From assembly GCA_947167715.1 (NCBI GenBank), contig CAMVJD010000003.1:1-64000 (forward strand): a stretch of DNA of 64,000 nucleotides, given 5' to 3'. The stretch comes from an uncultured Eubacteriaceae bacterium. GTDB taxonomy: Bacteria; Bacillota; Clostridia; Lachnospirales; CAG-274. This document shows positions 26,569 through 35,207 of this stretch, piece after piece; position 1 is the first letter of the stretch; each line of letters begins with the position of its first letter. The notes beneath the pieces were generated by a model. It had not been told where the DNA came from. It ran no database searches and was given only the letters and a program-made list of their open reading frames with translations. Position numbers and translations under genes: made by a program.

Positions 26569-27996
26569 TTACTCCTTAATCTTATTAATGATATTTGTCG
26601 TAGATTTACCATCGACAAAAGATATCAATTCTAACTTTCCACCTCTTGCTTCAACTATATCTTTTCCAACAACATTATCGGGGTTATAATCTCCGCCTTT
26701 TACCAGTATGTCCGGTTGGATGATCTTTATAAGTTCATAAGGTGTATCTTCATCAAATATAGTTACATAATCCACGTATTCAAGTGCACACAATAACTCC
26801 GCACGGTCAAGTTCAGAATTAATCGGTCTGTCTTCACCTTTTAAACGCTTTACAGAAGTATCACTATTAAGACCAATAATAAGTATATCACCAAGTTTGG
26901 CCGCCTCCTGTAAATATCTTATATGGCCTACATGAAGAATATCGAAACAGCCGTTTGTAAATACAATTTTCTTCTTTTCATTATCTTTTCTGAATGACTT
27001 GACTGTCTCGTTATCAATCAACTTATGTATAACACCGCGCTTACCTCTAAGCAAGAATTCTTTGACTTCGTTAAGGTATACAGATGACGTGCCAACTTTA
27101 GCCACCTGTAATCCTGCTGCATAATTTGCTATCTCGACCGCTTTTTTTATATCCATCTTATTTGCGAGACAAGCAGCAAGATATGCAATAGTAGTATCAC
27201 CCGCACCAGTAACATCAAATACTTCTTTGCCATATGCATCAACTATGTAATGTTCCTTTTCTCCAACAAGAATCATTCCTCTTGCACCACATGTTGTAAG
27301 TACATATTCGCACGAACACAAGCCTCGAAGTTCTCTTGAAACTTTAATTATTTCTTCATCAGTCTTCGGCTGTTTTCCCGTCAGCATACTTAATTCATTA
27401 AGATTAGGTTTTATCAGAAAAGCATTTCTATACTTTTCTATTCTCGTATCTTTAACATCAACAAGGGTAGGAATATTTAACTTTTTTGCAAGTCTTAAAA
27501 CACCTTGAGTAAAATCATAACTCAATAAACCTTTCAAATAATCGGATAAAATTATCAAATCAAACTTTTCTATTTTATCCCTAAGGTCTTCCAGTAATTG
27601 AATCGATTCCGCTTTTGATATTTCATATGTATCCTCCATATCAAGCCTTAAAATCTGCTGATTATTGGATGCCATAAAACGTACTTTCTCGGTAGTACTT
27701 CTGTCACAATATGTCATAAGTTCCGTGTCTATTTCGTCTTTTTCAAGAAAACCAACTAATTTATGACCATTTATATCATCACCAACAACCGACATCATGG
27801 CTGCTTTTTGATTTGCCGCTATAAGATTTGCTGCAACATTCGCAGCACCACCAAGCACACAACGTTCCGATTTTTTGTGAAACACTGGTACGGGGGCTTC
27901 TGGAGAAATACGCTTTACATCGCCTTTATAGTAGGTGTCAAGCATGACATCTCCAATAACCAGTATTCTTTTTGATGAAACCAAACTTTTTCCCAT
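26569..27996 (-). CDS. hldE: Bifunctional heptose-7-phosphate kinase / heptose-1-phosphate adenylyltransferase
   Basis: HldE adds phosphate at C1 and later forms ADP-heptose. The N-terminal half (about 1-315) is a PfkB-type kinase: GDVMLDTYYKGDVKRISPEAPVP at the start (family-specific) and DVTGAGDT with the catalytic Asp near residue 250. The C-terminal domain (about 335-475) is a cytidylyltransferase fold with TNGCFDILHVGH and ends KSTTNIINKI. At 475 residues both domains are complete. No hldD epimerase gene is in the window, so the product may remain the D,D-form. Confidence 0.94.
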   Translation of the reverse strand: MGKSLVSSKRILVIGDVMLDTYYKGDVKRISPEAPVPVFHKKSERCVLGGAANVAANLIAANQKAAMMSVVGDDINGHKLVGFLEKDEIDTELMTYCDRSTTEKVRFMASNNQQILRLDMEDTYEISKAESIQLLEDLRDKIEKFDLIILSDYLKGLLSYDFTQGVLRLAKKLNIPTLVDVKDTRIEKYRNAFLIKPNLNELSMLTGKQPKTDEEIIKVSRELRGLCSCEYVLTTCGARGMILVGEKEHYIVDAYGKEVFDVTGAGDTTIAYLAACLANKMDIKKAVEIANYAAGLQVAKVGTSSVYLNEVKEFLLRGKRGVIHKLIDNETVKSFRKDNEKKKIVFTNGCFDILHVGHIRYLQEAAKLGDILIIGLNSDTSVKRLKGEDRPINSELDRAELLCALEYVDYVTIFDEDTPYELIKIIQPDILVKGGDYNPDNVVGKDIVEARGGKLELISFVDGKSTTNIINKIKE

Positions 27997-28002
27997 ATTC
28001 TA

Positions 28003-29055
28003 TTACTCCGTGCAACTTATTGTTTTTTTTACTTCCTCATAAACATCATTGACCCTTATTGATTTTAGACATTGGCGATCCAAGCAATTTTTATACCTTT
28101 CAGTACCAAAACAATACTGACATTCTTGATACGATTGAACAAAATGACCTTTTTCAGAATAAGCACCATGTGTTTTAGGATTAGTGGGTCCAAATATGGA
28201 TACAGTAGAAACGCCCACAGCATCTGCAACGTGTTGCATGCCTGTGTCAACACCAACCATAACATTGCACATCGATGCAATTGCAATTGATTCAGCAATA
28301 GACGTTTCCCCGACAGTATTTATCAGTTTTCCCTTCGATTTAATTCGATCCAAAATCATCGTAGATATCTTTTCTTCCTGTTTTCCGCCTACCATAACAA
28401 CATTCCAGCCTGTATTAATGAATTTTTGTATTAATTCGGTCATATTGTCAACATGCTGTTCGAAATCGCCCCAACCTCTTGTGTATACATAATTTTTTCT
28501 TTTTTTATCTGTATACGTAATATCTCCTCTTCCTACGCATATGCCAATTGTTATTCCATCGAAATCTCCATATCTATTTTTTATTATTTTAACGCTTTTC
28601 TCACTTGCATATAATGTTGGTAAATAGTCATGTTTTACAAGTCCTAATGATTCTATAGCCATATAGTGCGCTTCCACAAAATGGTATTTATCTTCCAAAA
28701 TCTCATAGTATTTTTCTGAGGAATACTGTATGCCAACTGTTTTTTTTGCATGTATTATATTCATCATCAATTTTGATTTTTTCACCGGTGTATTTGCTGA
28801 AACAATAGCTAAATCAAACCGTTCTTTTCGCAATTTCATACACTGCATAAGCGCATCAAGCTTTTTTTTGTGAGCATCGATAATTCGAATCGACTTAAAT
28901 TTTATTCTGGAACATTTCAAAACATCCTTAGTAAAATTTCTATTGATCAATATGGTTAATTCCGCATTTGCATAATTCTCTTGCACGTCTTTTATCATCG
29001 GAAGCATACAAACCACATCTCCCATACCGTGCATAGCTTCTATCAAAATTTTCAT
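28003..29055 (-). CDS. GT9 heptosyltransferase-family protein
   Basis: GT9 enzymes (WaaC/WaaF) use ADP-heptose. The 350-residue protein starts MKILIEAMHGMGDVVCMLPM, the family's N-terminal acceptor loop, and has the donor site GVDTGMQHVADAVGVSTVSI followed by FGPTNPKTHGAY. C-terminal cysteines in CQYCFG..CLDRQC are typical for a subgroup. It lies seven bases before hldE, which makes heptose transfer a natural call. Its first 23 codons plus upstream DNA are duplicated at 30108-30236. Confidence 0.85.
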   Translation of the reverse strand: MKILIEAMHGMGDVVCMLPMIKDVQENYANAELTILINRNFTKDVLKCSRIKFKSIRIIDAHKKKLDALMQCMKLRKERFDLAIVSANTPVKKSKLMMNIIHAKKTVGIQYSSEKYYEILEDKYHFVEAHYMAIESLGLVKHDYLPTLYASEKSVKIIKNRYGDFDGITIGICVGRGDITYTDKKRKNYVYTRGWGDFEQHVDNMTELIQKFINTGWNVVMVGGKQEEKISTMILDRIKSKGKLINTVGETSIAESIAIASMCNVMVGVDTGMQHVADAVGVSTVSIFGPTNPKTHGAYSEKGHFVQSYQECQYCFGTERYKNCLDRQCLKSIRVNDVYEEVKKTISCTE

Positions 29056-29110
29056 ATCTATTTCCCTTTTATTTTTATCGAAACCATCTACATTTTATAA
29101 TTTGACGGAT

Positions 29111-29176
29111 TTACCCGTACATTTCAAGCATACGCTCGCAAACAACTTTTCCCAAAGTGCAATTATCAGCAAGGAC
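29111..29176 (-). pseudogene. C-terminal scrap of a glycosyltransferase
   Basis: On the minus strand a stop-ended stretch reads VLADNCTLGKVVCERMLEMYG, which looks like the last residues of a GT4-type transferase (a short basic-acidic helix ending EMYG). No start or body remains. It lies between the GT9 gene and the broken nucleotidyltransferase gene. The call is by eye and weak. Confidence 0.35.
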
Positions 29177-29245
29177 TGTGCGCTTTGCAAAGTTTTATAA
29201 AAATCAATATATTTTCCTTTTTTCCATCTTTCGTAACCGTATTAT

Positions 29246-29714
29246 CTAAAAAACAACTATCCCATTGCAAGGGGTATTTATTCTAAATTCTTCTCCTATT
29301 GTGTTAAATACTTTCCCGTGAAATAATCCTTTATAAAAAACATAACCAACAGCATCATTTTCAAATTTATATCCTTCTCTCATGAAGAATTCCTTGATTC
29401 TTTTAGCCGCTTCAGGCTTTATTAATATATCAAAGTCGCCCATAGTTCGTATTTCTGGAATCGGGTATATACTTTTGATTATACTGCCTTTCAACGCAAC
29501 TAAACACAGGTCTTGCTCTAATGCCGTTTTAGTTATTCGTTCAAACTCATAAGCCTGTTTTACTCCCACCGTCACTGTCTCCAAGGTTTTTTCATTCCAT
29601 TTCTTTAACAGCTCTTTCGGTGGTTTTATGTTCAATTTTTCAATTGATGTATAAATCAATTCCACAATATTTTGTTCTACAGATTTTTTAAGAATATTTG
29701 TTGTTATAGTCCAT
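29246..29714 (-). pseudogene. Nucleotidyltransferase-like protein, fragment (copy 3)
   Basis: The same family as the proteins at 18668 and 34038: VALKGSIIKSIYPIPEIRTM followed by GDFDILI is the conserved core. Only about 155 of the usual 380 residues remain. A start at 29714 reads MDYNNKYS then stops; the proper N-terminus (ILKKSVEQNIVELIYTSIEK) continues in another frame, so one base is lost near the start. The C-terminus is cut after EFRINTP. It is certainly a non-functional relic. Confidence 0.75.
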
Positions 29715-29717
29715 ATC

Positions 29718-30176
29718 TCACTTTAAAATAAAATTCTTAACAGGTCTCAATACCGTTTGTGCAAAACTTGCTGCAGGTAAAACCAAGATTTTTTTTATTT
29801 TATCTTTTTTATTTAATTTCTCATTCTCCCATAACGGCATATCTGCCCAACAAGACATGTATTTATATTTAAACCATAAATGTACATATCTATGCTTACA
29901 TCCCTTTACCCAAGGTCTTAAGCTTAAAAAGCTTGTTGTATAGTGTATAAGATAAGGATCATTCACAACTTTTTTTCTGTTTCTTCTTTAGTGCAAAACT
30001 TAGGAGGTCTTCTGTAAAAAAAGAAGATCTGCATAGCTGAAATCGAAATAAATCGTTGCCGCATTAAACCTCTCTTTAAAGTAACAAGTTTCTTTACTTA
30101 AAACTGCATCTTTTATCATCGGAAGCATACAAACTACATCTCCGATACCGTGCATAGCCTCTATCAAAATTTTCAT
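29718..30176 (-). pseudogene. Chimeric relic: GT9 start fused to GT8 C-terminus
   Basis: Reading leftward from 30176: MKILIEAMHGIGDVVCMLPM and three more residues are a near copy of the GT9 gene start. From there it joins the C-terminal part of a family 8 glycosyltransferase (KERFNAATIYFDFSYADLLF). A one-base shift at about 30000 puts the rest in another frame (FCTKEETEKKVVNDPYLIHY, then SFLSLRPWVKGCKHRYVHLW), which is the GT8 ending with the HYTTSFLSLRPW block and Cys-His pair. The fusion and frameshift mean it is dead. It documents loss of a GT8 gene from this site. Confidence 0.7.
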
Positions 30177-30236
30177 ATCAAATATCTTTTTTATATCAAA
30201 ATCATCTACATTTTCATGATTTGACGAATTTGGACT
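30108..30236 (-). repeat. Duplicated start region of the GT9 gene
   Basis: About 130 bases (30108-30236) match 28989-29117 in the same orientation with scattered changes. Both hold the first 23 codons of a GT9 gene and the upstream leader (including CATCTACATTTT and ATTTGACG). The copies bracket the relic patch 29111-30107 and could have served as recombination substrates that deleted or shuffled intervening genes. Confidence 0.75.
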
Positions 30237-30310
30237 TATTCATGCATTTTTATATCTACACACATACAACTTACTTTTTTAAACATAATTATCAATGCAG
30301 GTAGGATGCT

Positions 30311-31378
30311 TCACAGAGATTTATAAAAGCCTATATATTTTTCTTTCATAATATCTGTATTATAAATTTTCATCACATCTTGATAAGCCTTTTCTGGTAA
30401 TTCAAAAGGAAATTTATTCATTGCGGCCTTTATTCTATCTGCATATTCCCGTGCCATTGTACATACATATCCATTAACACCATCTTGGATAACACTCTTA
30501 TTTCCCATTGTATTACTTACAAGAACAAGTTTTTTTATGTACATATTTTCTATCAAGCTCATTGCAATAGCTTCACCAAGTGAACACAAAATAAAAGCGT
30601 CAGCCCCTTTTGCCATTGCAAGTGCTTCCTTTCGAGGCTTCCAACCCGTAACTTCCAAGTTTGGCGCATCAAGTAAATTTTCCAATTCACCGTTTCCTAT
30701 CCAAACAAATCTTGCTTCTGGAACCAATTTTGCTATTTCATTAAAGAGTTGCGGCTGCTTTTGAACACATGCACGACCCAAAGTAAATACTGTAAATTTA
30801 TCATTTTTAATCGGTTCAATCCCATCAAGAGAAACGGACAAATCCTTGAGATTTACTCCTGTTTCTATATACGCGGTACGTTTAGAAAATTTTTTAGCCT
30901 CTTCATCTTCGCTTTCGCAGCATGTTAAAGTCATCGAATTGGTTTTACCCAATATTTTCTCCGCAGTTTTATAAATAAAACTTTTTAATCCAGGACCCAT
31001 CAAAATATGGGCATAGCCATGCGGAGTATATATGACAGTATTATTTTTGCCCTTATATGCCAATCGACCTAATCCTCCGGCAACTGAAGAATGTAAATGA
31101 ATTATATCAGGGTGTACATCTTCTTCTATTTTGCGAAGTTCTTTTATTGCTGCTCTATTATTACTTAAACTTGTCAGCCCCTTTACACCCACACACTTCA
31201 TTTCTATAAGATGAACCCTAGGGTCTAAAAACTCTTTATAGTTGTCTGGTGTTTGAGGTCTTAATGAATATGCCAAATAAATATCAAAATCATCGACCAT
31301 ATCATTACAAAGCTGTGAAACATATGTAAATACGCCACCGCCAAAAGCTTCACATACCATTAAGATTTTCTTTTTCAT
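30311..31378 (-). CDS. GT4 family glycosyltransferase (first locus)
   Basis: Start is placed at the ATG at 31378 (MKKKILMVCEAFGGGVFTYV), with AGGAG 11 bases upstream; a longer reading from 31408 overlaps glf. The 355-residue GT-B protein has the acceptor Gly-rich loop at the N-terminus, HLHSSVAGGLGRL near residue 95, TLGRACVQKQPQL opening the donor domain, and the retaining GT4 Glu pair within CSLGEAIAMSLIENM. It is the second gene of the leftward locus. Sugar and acceptor are unknown. Confidence 0.85.
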   Translation of the reverse strand: MKKKILMVCEAFGGGVFTYVSQLCNDMVDDFDIYLAYSLRPQTPDNYKEFLDPRVHLIEMKCVGVKGLTSLSNNRAAIKELRKIEEDVHPDIIHLHSSVAGGLGRLAYKGKNNTVIYTPHGYAHILMGPGLKSFIYKTAEKILGKTNSMTLTCCESEDEEAKKFSKRTAYIETGVNLKDLSVSLDGIEPIKNDKFTVFTLGRACVQKQPQLFNEIAKLVPEARFVWIGNGELENLLDAPNLEVTGWKPRKEALAMAKGADAFILCSLGEAIAMSLIENMYIKKLVLVSNTMGNKSVIQDGVNGYVCTMAREYADRIKAAMNKFPFELPEKAYQDVMKIYNTDIMKEKYIGFYKSL

Positions 31379-31398
31379 TTTCAATGTATCTCCTGTTT

Positions 31399-32508
31399 TT
31401 ATAAGCATTCATCCGCACATTTTAAAGCAGCATCAATAACTTGATCCATATCATAGTATTTATATTCTCCTAGTCGACCACCAAAAATCATTTTCTTTTC
31501 TTGTCCTGCAAGAATACGATATTCGTTATATAGTTCTTCATTTTTTTTGTCATTTACAGGGTAATATGGCTCATCACCTATTTTCCACTCTGCTGAAAAC
31601 TCTTTACTTATAACGGTTTTATGTAATTCATTTCCGTTCTCATCTTTTCCGAACGTAAACCATTTATGCTCAATTATTCTTGTCCATGGCGTTTCTGCGT
31701 CAGTATAATTAACTGCAGCATTACCTTGAAAATTATCAACATCTAAAAGTTCTGTTTCAAATCTTACGGATCTGTATTCCAAATGTCCTAATTTGTATCC
31801 AAAATACGCATCTATCGGTCCTGTATATATAATTTTCTTAGCTAAATCATCGAATTTATTCTTATTTTCTAAATAATCTGTATTGACCTTTACTTCAACA
31901 CCATCAAACATTCTCTCAACCATTTTAGTATATCCGCAAACAGGAATCCCCTGATAAAGAGCATTAAAATAGTTGTTATCAAAAGTTAGTCTTACCGGCA
32001 ATCTCTTTATTATAAATGCGGGTAGTTCTTTACAACTTCTTCCCCATTGCTTTTCGGTATATCCCTTAATTAGCTTTTCAAAAATATCTCTACCCACCAA
32101 AGATATAGCTTGCTCTTCTAAATTTTGTGGAATACCTTTTATTTCTTGTCTTTGTTGGTCGATTATTTTTTTTGCTTCTTCTGGTTTACTTACTCCCCAC
32201 ATTTGGTTAAATGTATACATGTTAAAAGGTAGAGAATACAATTCGTTTTTATAATTTGCAACCGGAGAATTAGTAAATCTGTTAAACTCTGCGAAACTGT
32301 TTACAAAATCCCAAACTTGCTTATTATTCGTATGGAAAATATGTGCGCCATATTTATGCACATCTATGCCCTCAATTTTTTCGCTGTATACATTGCCAGC
32401 GATATGAGGCCTTTTTTCTATCACAAGCACACTTTTGCCTCTTTTTTTAGCCATGTTTGCAAATACTGCACCAAACAATCCGGCGCCAACAATCAAATAA
32501 TCAAACAC
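31399..32508 (-). CDS. glf: UDP-galactopyranose mutase
   Basis: Glf converts UDP-galactopyranose to UDP-galactofuranose with reduced FAD. The start is the GTG at 32508 (reading FDYLIVGAGLFGAVFA), with GGAGG eight bases upstream; an upstream TTG has no site. Motifs are the FAD-binding GAGLFGAVF, VIEKRPHIAGN, HKYGAHIFHT, and YTEKQWGRSCKEL with the substrate-binding Trp. About 369 residues, complete. It is the promoter-proximal gene of the leftward locus, so galactofuranose is probably part of that polysaccharide. Confidence 0.94.
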   Translation of the reverse strand: MFDYLIVGAGLFGAVFANMAKKRGKSVLVIEKRPHIAGNVYSEKIEGIDVHKYGAHIFHTNNKQVWDFVNSFAEFNRFTNSPVANYKNELYSLPFNMYTFNQMWGVSKPEEAKKIIDQQRQEIKGIPQNLEEQAISLVGRDIFEKLIKGYTEKQWGRSCKELPAFIIKRLPVRLTFDNNYFNALYQGIPVCGYTKMVERMFDGVEVKVNTDYLENKNKFDDLAKKIIYTGPIDAYFGYKLGHLEYRSVRFETELLDVDNFQGNAAVNYTDAETPWTRIIEHKWFTFGKDENGNELHKTVISKEFSAEWKIGDEPYYPVNDKKNEELYNEYRILAGQEKKMIFGGRLGEYKYYDMDQVIDAALKCADECL

Positions 32509-32604
32509 AAAGCAAACCTCCAATATTTTCCAAAAGTATTTCAGTTTAGGTAATCTACCTAATATTTTGCACTATATCCAACAGCACAATCTATATCAGA
32601 ATGT

Positions 32605-32634
32605 AGTATATCACAAAACAAAATCCTCTGTCAA
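32605..32634 (-). promoter_or_regulatory. Promoter of the leftward polysaccharide locus
   Basis: On the minus strand a perfect -35 TTGACA (plus-strand 32629-32634) and -10 TATACT (32605-32610) are spaced by 18 bases, about 95 bases before glf. It is the best promoter seen anywhere in the 20-kb operon. Confidence 0.7.
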
Positions 32635-32811
32635 TAGCACATAATGACAAAATTTCGGGATTTATTATCCATATTATAAAATAATTAGTACAGGGTATTT
32701 ATGCAACTGCCCTGAATTTACAAAATCATACAAAATTGACGGGAAAACGGTCTGTATTTTTGCAGATTATAGCAAATATGCCTATTAAACTGCCTAAAAT
32801 TTGAAAAATTT

Positions 32812-32833
32812 TTTATGCCGTCATTTCCCGTCA
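32812..32833 (+). repeat. Left direct repeat flanking the integrase
   Basis: TTTATGCCGTCAT at 32812-32824, then TTCCCGTCA. A second copy lies directly after the integrase stop (33919-33942) with three bases different or inserted. An inverted partner TGACGGGAAA sits at 32737-32746 (against TTTCCCGTCA at 32824-32833). These fit core or arm-type integrase binding sites. Confidence 0.6.
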
Positions 32834-32850
32834 GCAAGGAGGAAGCTATT

Positions 32851-33918
32851 ATGGCAAGAAATGGAAAGAATATTTACAGAAGGAAAGACGGAAGATGCGA
32901 GGGACGCATCTATTACGAGGGACGAAAATACAAGTCTGTTTACGGGCGCACCTACAAAGAAGTTTATGAAAAGATGATAAAACTGCGCTGCAAAATGGGA
33001 TTTAAAGACGCCAAAGACTACTGCTTCAACACCCTCGCAGAGCTGTGGCTCGAAGAAAAAGAAAATACCGTCAAAAGAAGTTCGGTCGTTGCATATCGTA
33101 CAAAGCTGAAAAATCACATTCTACCGTATTTTACCGATGTATTCATGTCAAAAGTTACCAATACAACATTATCGGCTTTTGTTGCTGCAAAACGGGCAGA
33201 TGGGCTGTCGGATAAATACATATCGGATATGGTAATCATAATTAAATCTATCGGTGTTTGGGCAGAAGAAAATTACTCCGTGAAGAATAATATTAAAAAA
33301 TTCAAAACTATCCATCAAATCCCAAAAGTGCCAAAACTTTTGAGCAAAGATGAACAAACCAAGCTGCACAAGCACCTTTCAGAGAAACTTGACGGCACAT
33401 CCATTTCCCTGCTTACGGAAATGTACACAGGGCTGAGAATAGGTGAATTATGCGCTTTAAGGTGGGGAGATATTGATTTTGAGAATGATGTTATCAGAGT
33501 CAATAAAAGTATTCAGCGCTTACCCGACGGCACAACAGGCAGGACAAAAGTAATGGTCACTTCTACAAAAACTTCTACTTCCGATAGGGTTATACCCATT
33601 TCCTCATTTCTAAAAGACAAGCTGAAAGAGGCTCGAAAAGCCGATAATTTCTATCTCCTGTCGGGCAACGAGAAGATCATAGAACCCCGAACCTTAACAA
33701 ATCGGTTCAAGGCCATACTTTCAGCAGCAGGCGTTAGTGATGTCAATTTTCACTCATTGCGTCACGGGTTTGCCACTCGGTGTATTCAAAAAAACGTGGA
33801 CATCAAGACTGTAAGCGAACTGCTGGGGCACTCAAGTATGAACATAACGATGAAAACATACATCCATTCCGATATGCAGCGAAAGCGCGAGTGCGTTGAA
33901 CAACTGAAATGGGCATAG
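32851..33918 (+). CDS. Tyrosine recombinase/integrase
   Basis: Phage-type integrases cut and rejoin DNA through a 3'-phosphotyrosine. The start is the ATG at 32851 (MARNGKNIYRRKDGRCEG), with AAGGAGG 9 bases upstream. The protein has an N-terminal arm-binding domain (1-50), a SAM-like core-binding domain (about 60-150), and a catalytic domain with all residues: Arg196 in TGLRIGEL, His301 and Arg304 in HSLRHG, His327 in GHSS, and Tyr337 in TYIH. 355 residues, intact. No excisionase or cargo is adjacent. It sits alone between two divergent polysaccharide operons, inside direct repeats. Confidence 0.9.
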   Translation: MARNGKNIYRRKDGRCEGRIYYEGRKYKSVYGRTYKEVYEKMIKLRCKMGFKDAKDYCFNTLAELWLEEKENTVKRSSVVAYRTKLKNHILPYFTDVFMSKVTNTTLSAFVAAKRADGLSDKYISDMVIIIKSIGVWAEENYSVKNNIKKFKTIHQIPKVPKLLSKDEQTKLHKHLSEKLDGTSISLLTEMYTGLRIGELCALRWGDIDFENDVIRVNKSIQRLPDGTTGRTKVMVTSTKTSTSDRVIPISSFLKDKLKEARKADNFYLLSGNEKIIEPRTLTNRFKAILSAAGVSDVNFHSLRHGFATRCIQKNVDIKTVSELLGHSSMNITMKTYIHSDMQRKRECVEQLKWA

Positions 33919-33942
33919 TTTATGCCGTCATGTGTCCCGTCA
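33919..33942 (+). repeat. Right direct repeat flanking the integrase
   Basis: TTTATGCCGTCAT at 33919-33931 followed by GTGTCCCGTCA; the repeat begins at the base after the integrase stop codon. It is the partner of 32812-32833, and together the pair encloses a unit of about 1.1 kb. Confidence 0.6.
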
Positions 33943-34037
33943 TAGATTTTGCGAACCCCTGTAAGAATGCACGATAGCGAAGGACTTCTAAAAGTGAAAT
34001 ACTTTCGGAAAATTTTTTGCGATGATGAGGGGGTATT

Positions 34038-35207
34038 ATGGAAAGACAGAAACAAAATTTTTTGAACATTCTTAATGCCTATGTAAATGAAAAGGCTATT
34101 AATCTTGATATGCCAGATTATAACGAAATATTTCATTTGGCAAAAATTAACAGCCTTGAAGCTGTCGTTTACTCAACTTTGAAGCAAAATGAAATTGTTC
34201 CTGAAGATGTTGATGTTGCATGCCTTGAAAACATATTCAATACAACAGTTATGTACTCGGTTAAACAGGAATATGTCACAAATGAAGTTGTTAAGATATT
34301 GACTGCAAATGAAGTCGAGCACTTGTTGTTTAAAGGTGCTATTATCAAGAGATTTTACCCAAGTCCTGAATTAAGGACTATGGGTGATATTGATATATAT
34401 GTGAATTTTGATAATCGAGATAAAGTCAAGACTATTCTTCTGGGAAATGGATACAAATTAGATGAGGTTAATTCTCATACCAACGTTTGGAATTATACAA
34501 AAAACAATATTGTCATCGAAATGCATACCGTTTTATTTGAAAGGAATTTGTACCAAGATATATCTTTAGATGATTATTATAAAACCCCTTTTTTACTTGC
34601 AATAAAAGACGATGAATACAGTTATGTATTTACTATCGAAAACCATCTTGTATATATGCTTCTGCATATGGCAAAACATTTTGTAAATGGTGGTTGTGGC
34701 ATAAGAATGTTGTTGGATATTGTTTTTGTGCTAAAAACCAGTAACGATTTGGATTGGCAATATATTAAGAGTGAATTACAGGATAATAACATATATCAAT
34801 TTGCGTTAAATATTTTTAGTTTGTCTACAGATTTGTTTGGTGTGAAATATCCATTTGAGAAAAACGAAAACAATCTTGATTATATACTGGAATATATGAT
34901 TAATGGTGGCGTTTTTGGCTATGAAGGCAAGAATATTGATGCAATTAGAACTTCAAAAAAGACAACAGGTAAAGGAAACATCTTGAGATTGATTTTTCCG
35001 TCATATAAGGATATAACCACAAGATATGTATGGGCAAATAAATACCCTCGTTTTTTATTACCAATATGCTGGATAAAAATGTGGTTTTATAGATTGTTTG
35101 TTGTAAAAGAGAATAGTTTCAAGCGAGTGATTGATATGGCAAAAAGTGGCAATGACGCAATCGCTCATAGAAAAATCCTTGAATCAATAGGATTAAGTAA
35201 GGATTAG
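34038..35207 (+). CDS. Nucleotidyltransferase-like protein of polysaccharide loci, copy 2
   Basis: A 389-residue, intact member of the same NTP_transf_5-like family as copies 1 and 3. The core is LLFKGAIIKRFYPSPELRTM followed by GDIDIYVNF, and the middle block is NHLVYMLLHMAKHFVNGG. A good ribosome site (GAGGGGG) precedes the ATG. It heads the rightward locus, with a 720-base gap after it, so it may be transcribed separately. Function is unknown; its repeated presence in surface polysaccharide loci suggests a role in glycan modification or precursor activation. Confidence 0.65.
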   Translation: MERQKQNFLNILNAYVNEKAINLDMPDYNEIFHLAKINSLEAVVYSTLKQNEIVPEDVDVACLENIFNTTVMYSVKQEYVTNEVVKILTANEVEHLLFKGAIIKRFYPSPELRTMGDIDIYVNFDNRDKVKTILLGNGYKLDEVNSHTNVWNYTKNNIVIEMHTVLFERNLYQDISLDDYYKTPFLLAIKDDEYSYVFTIENHLVYMLLHMAKHFVNGGCGIRMLLDIVFVLKTSNDLDWQYIKSELQDNNIYQFALNIFSLSTDLFGVKYPFEKNENNLDYILEYMINGGVFGYEGKNIDAIRTSKKTTGKGNILRLIFPSYKDITTRYVWANKYPRFLLPICWIKMWFYRLFVVKENSFKRVIDMAKSGNDAIAHRKILESIGLSKD

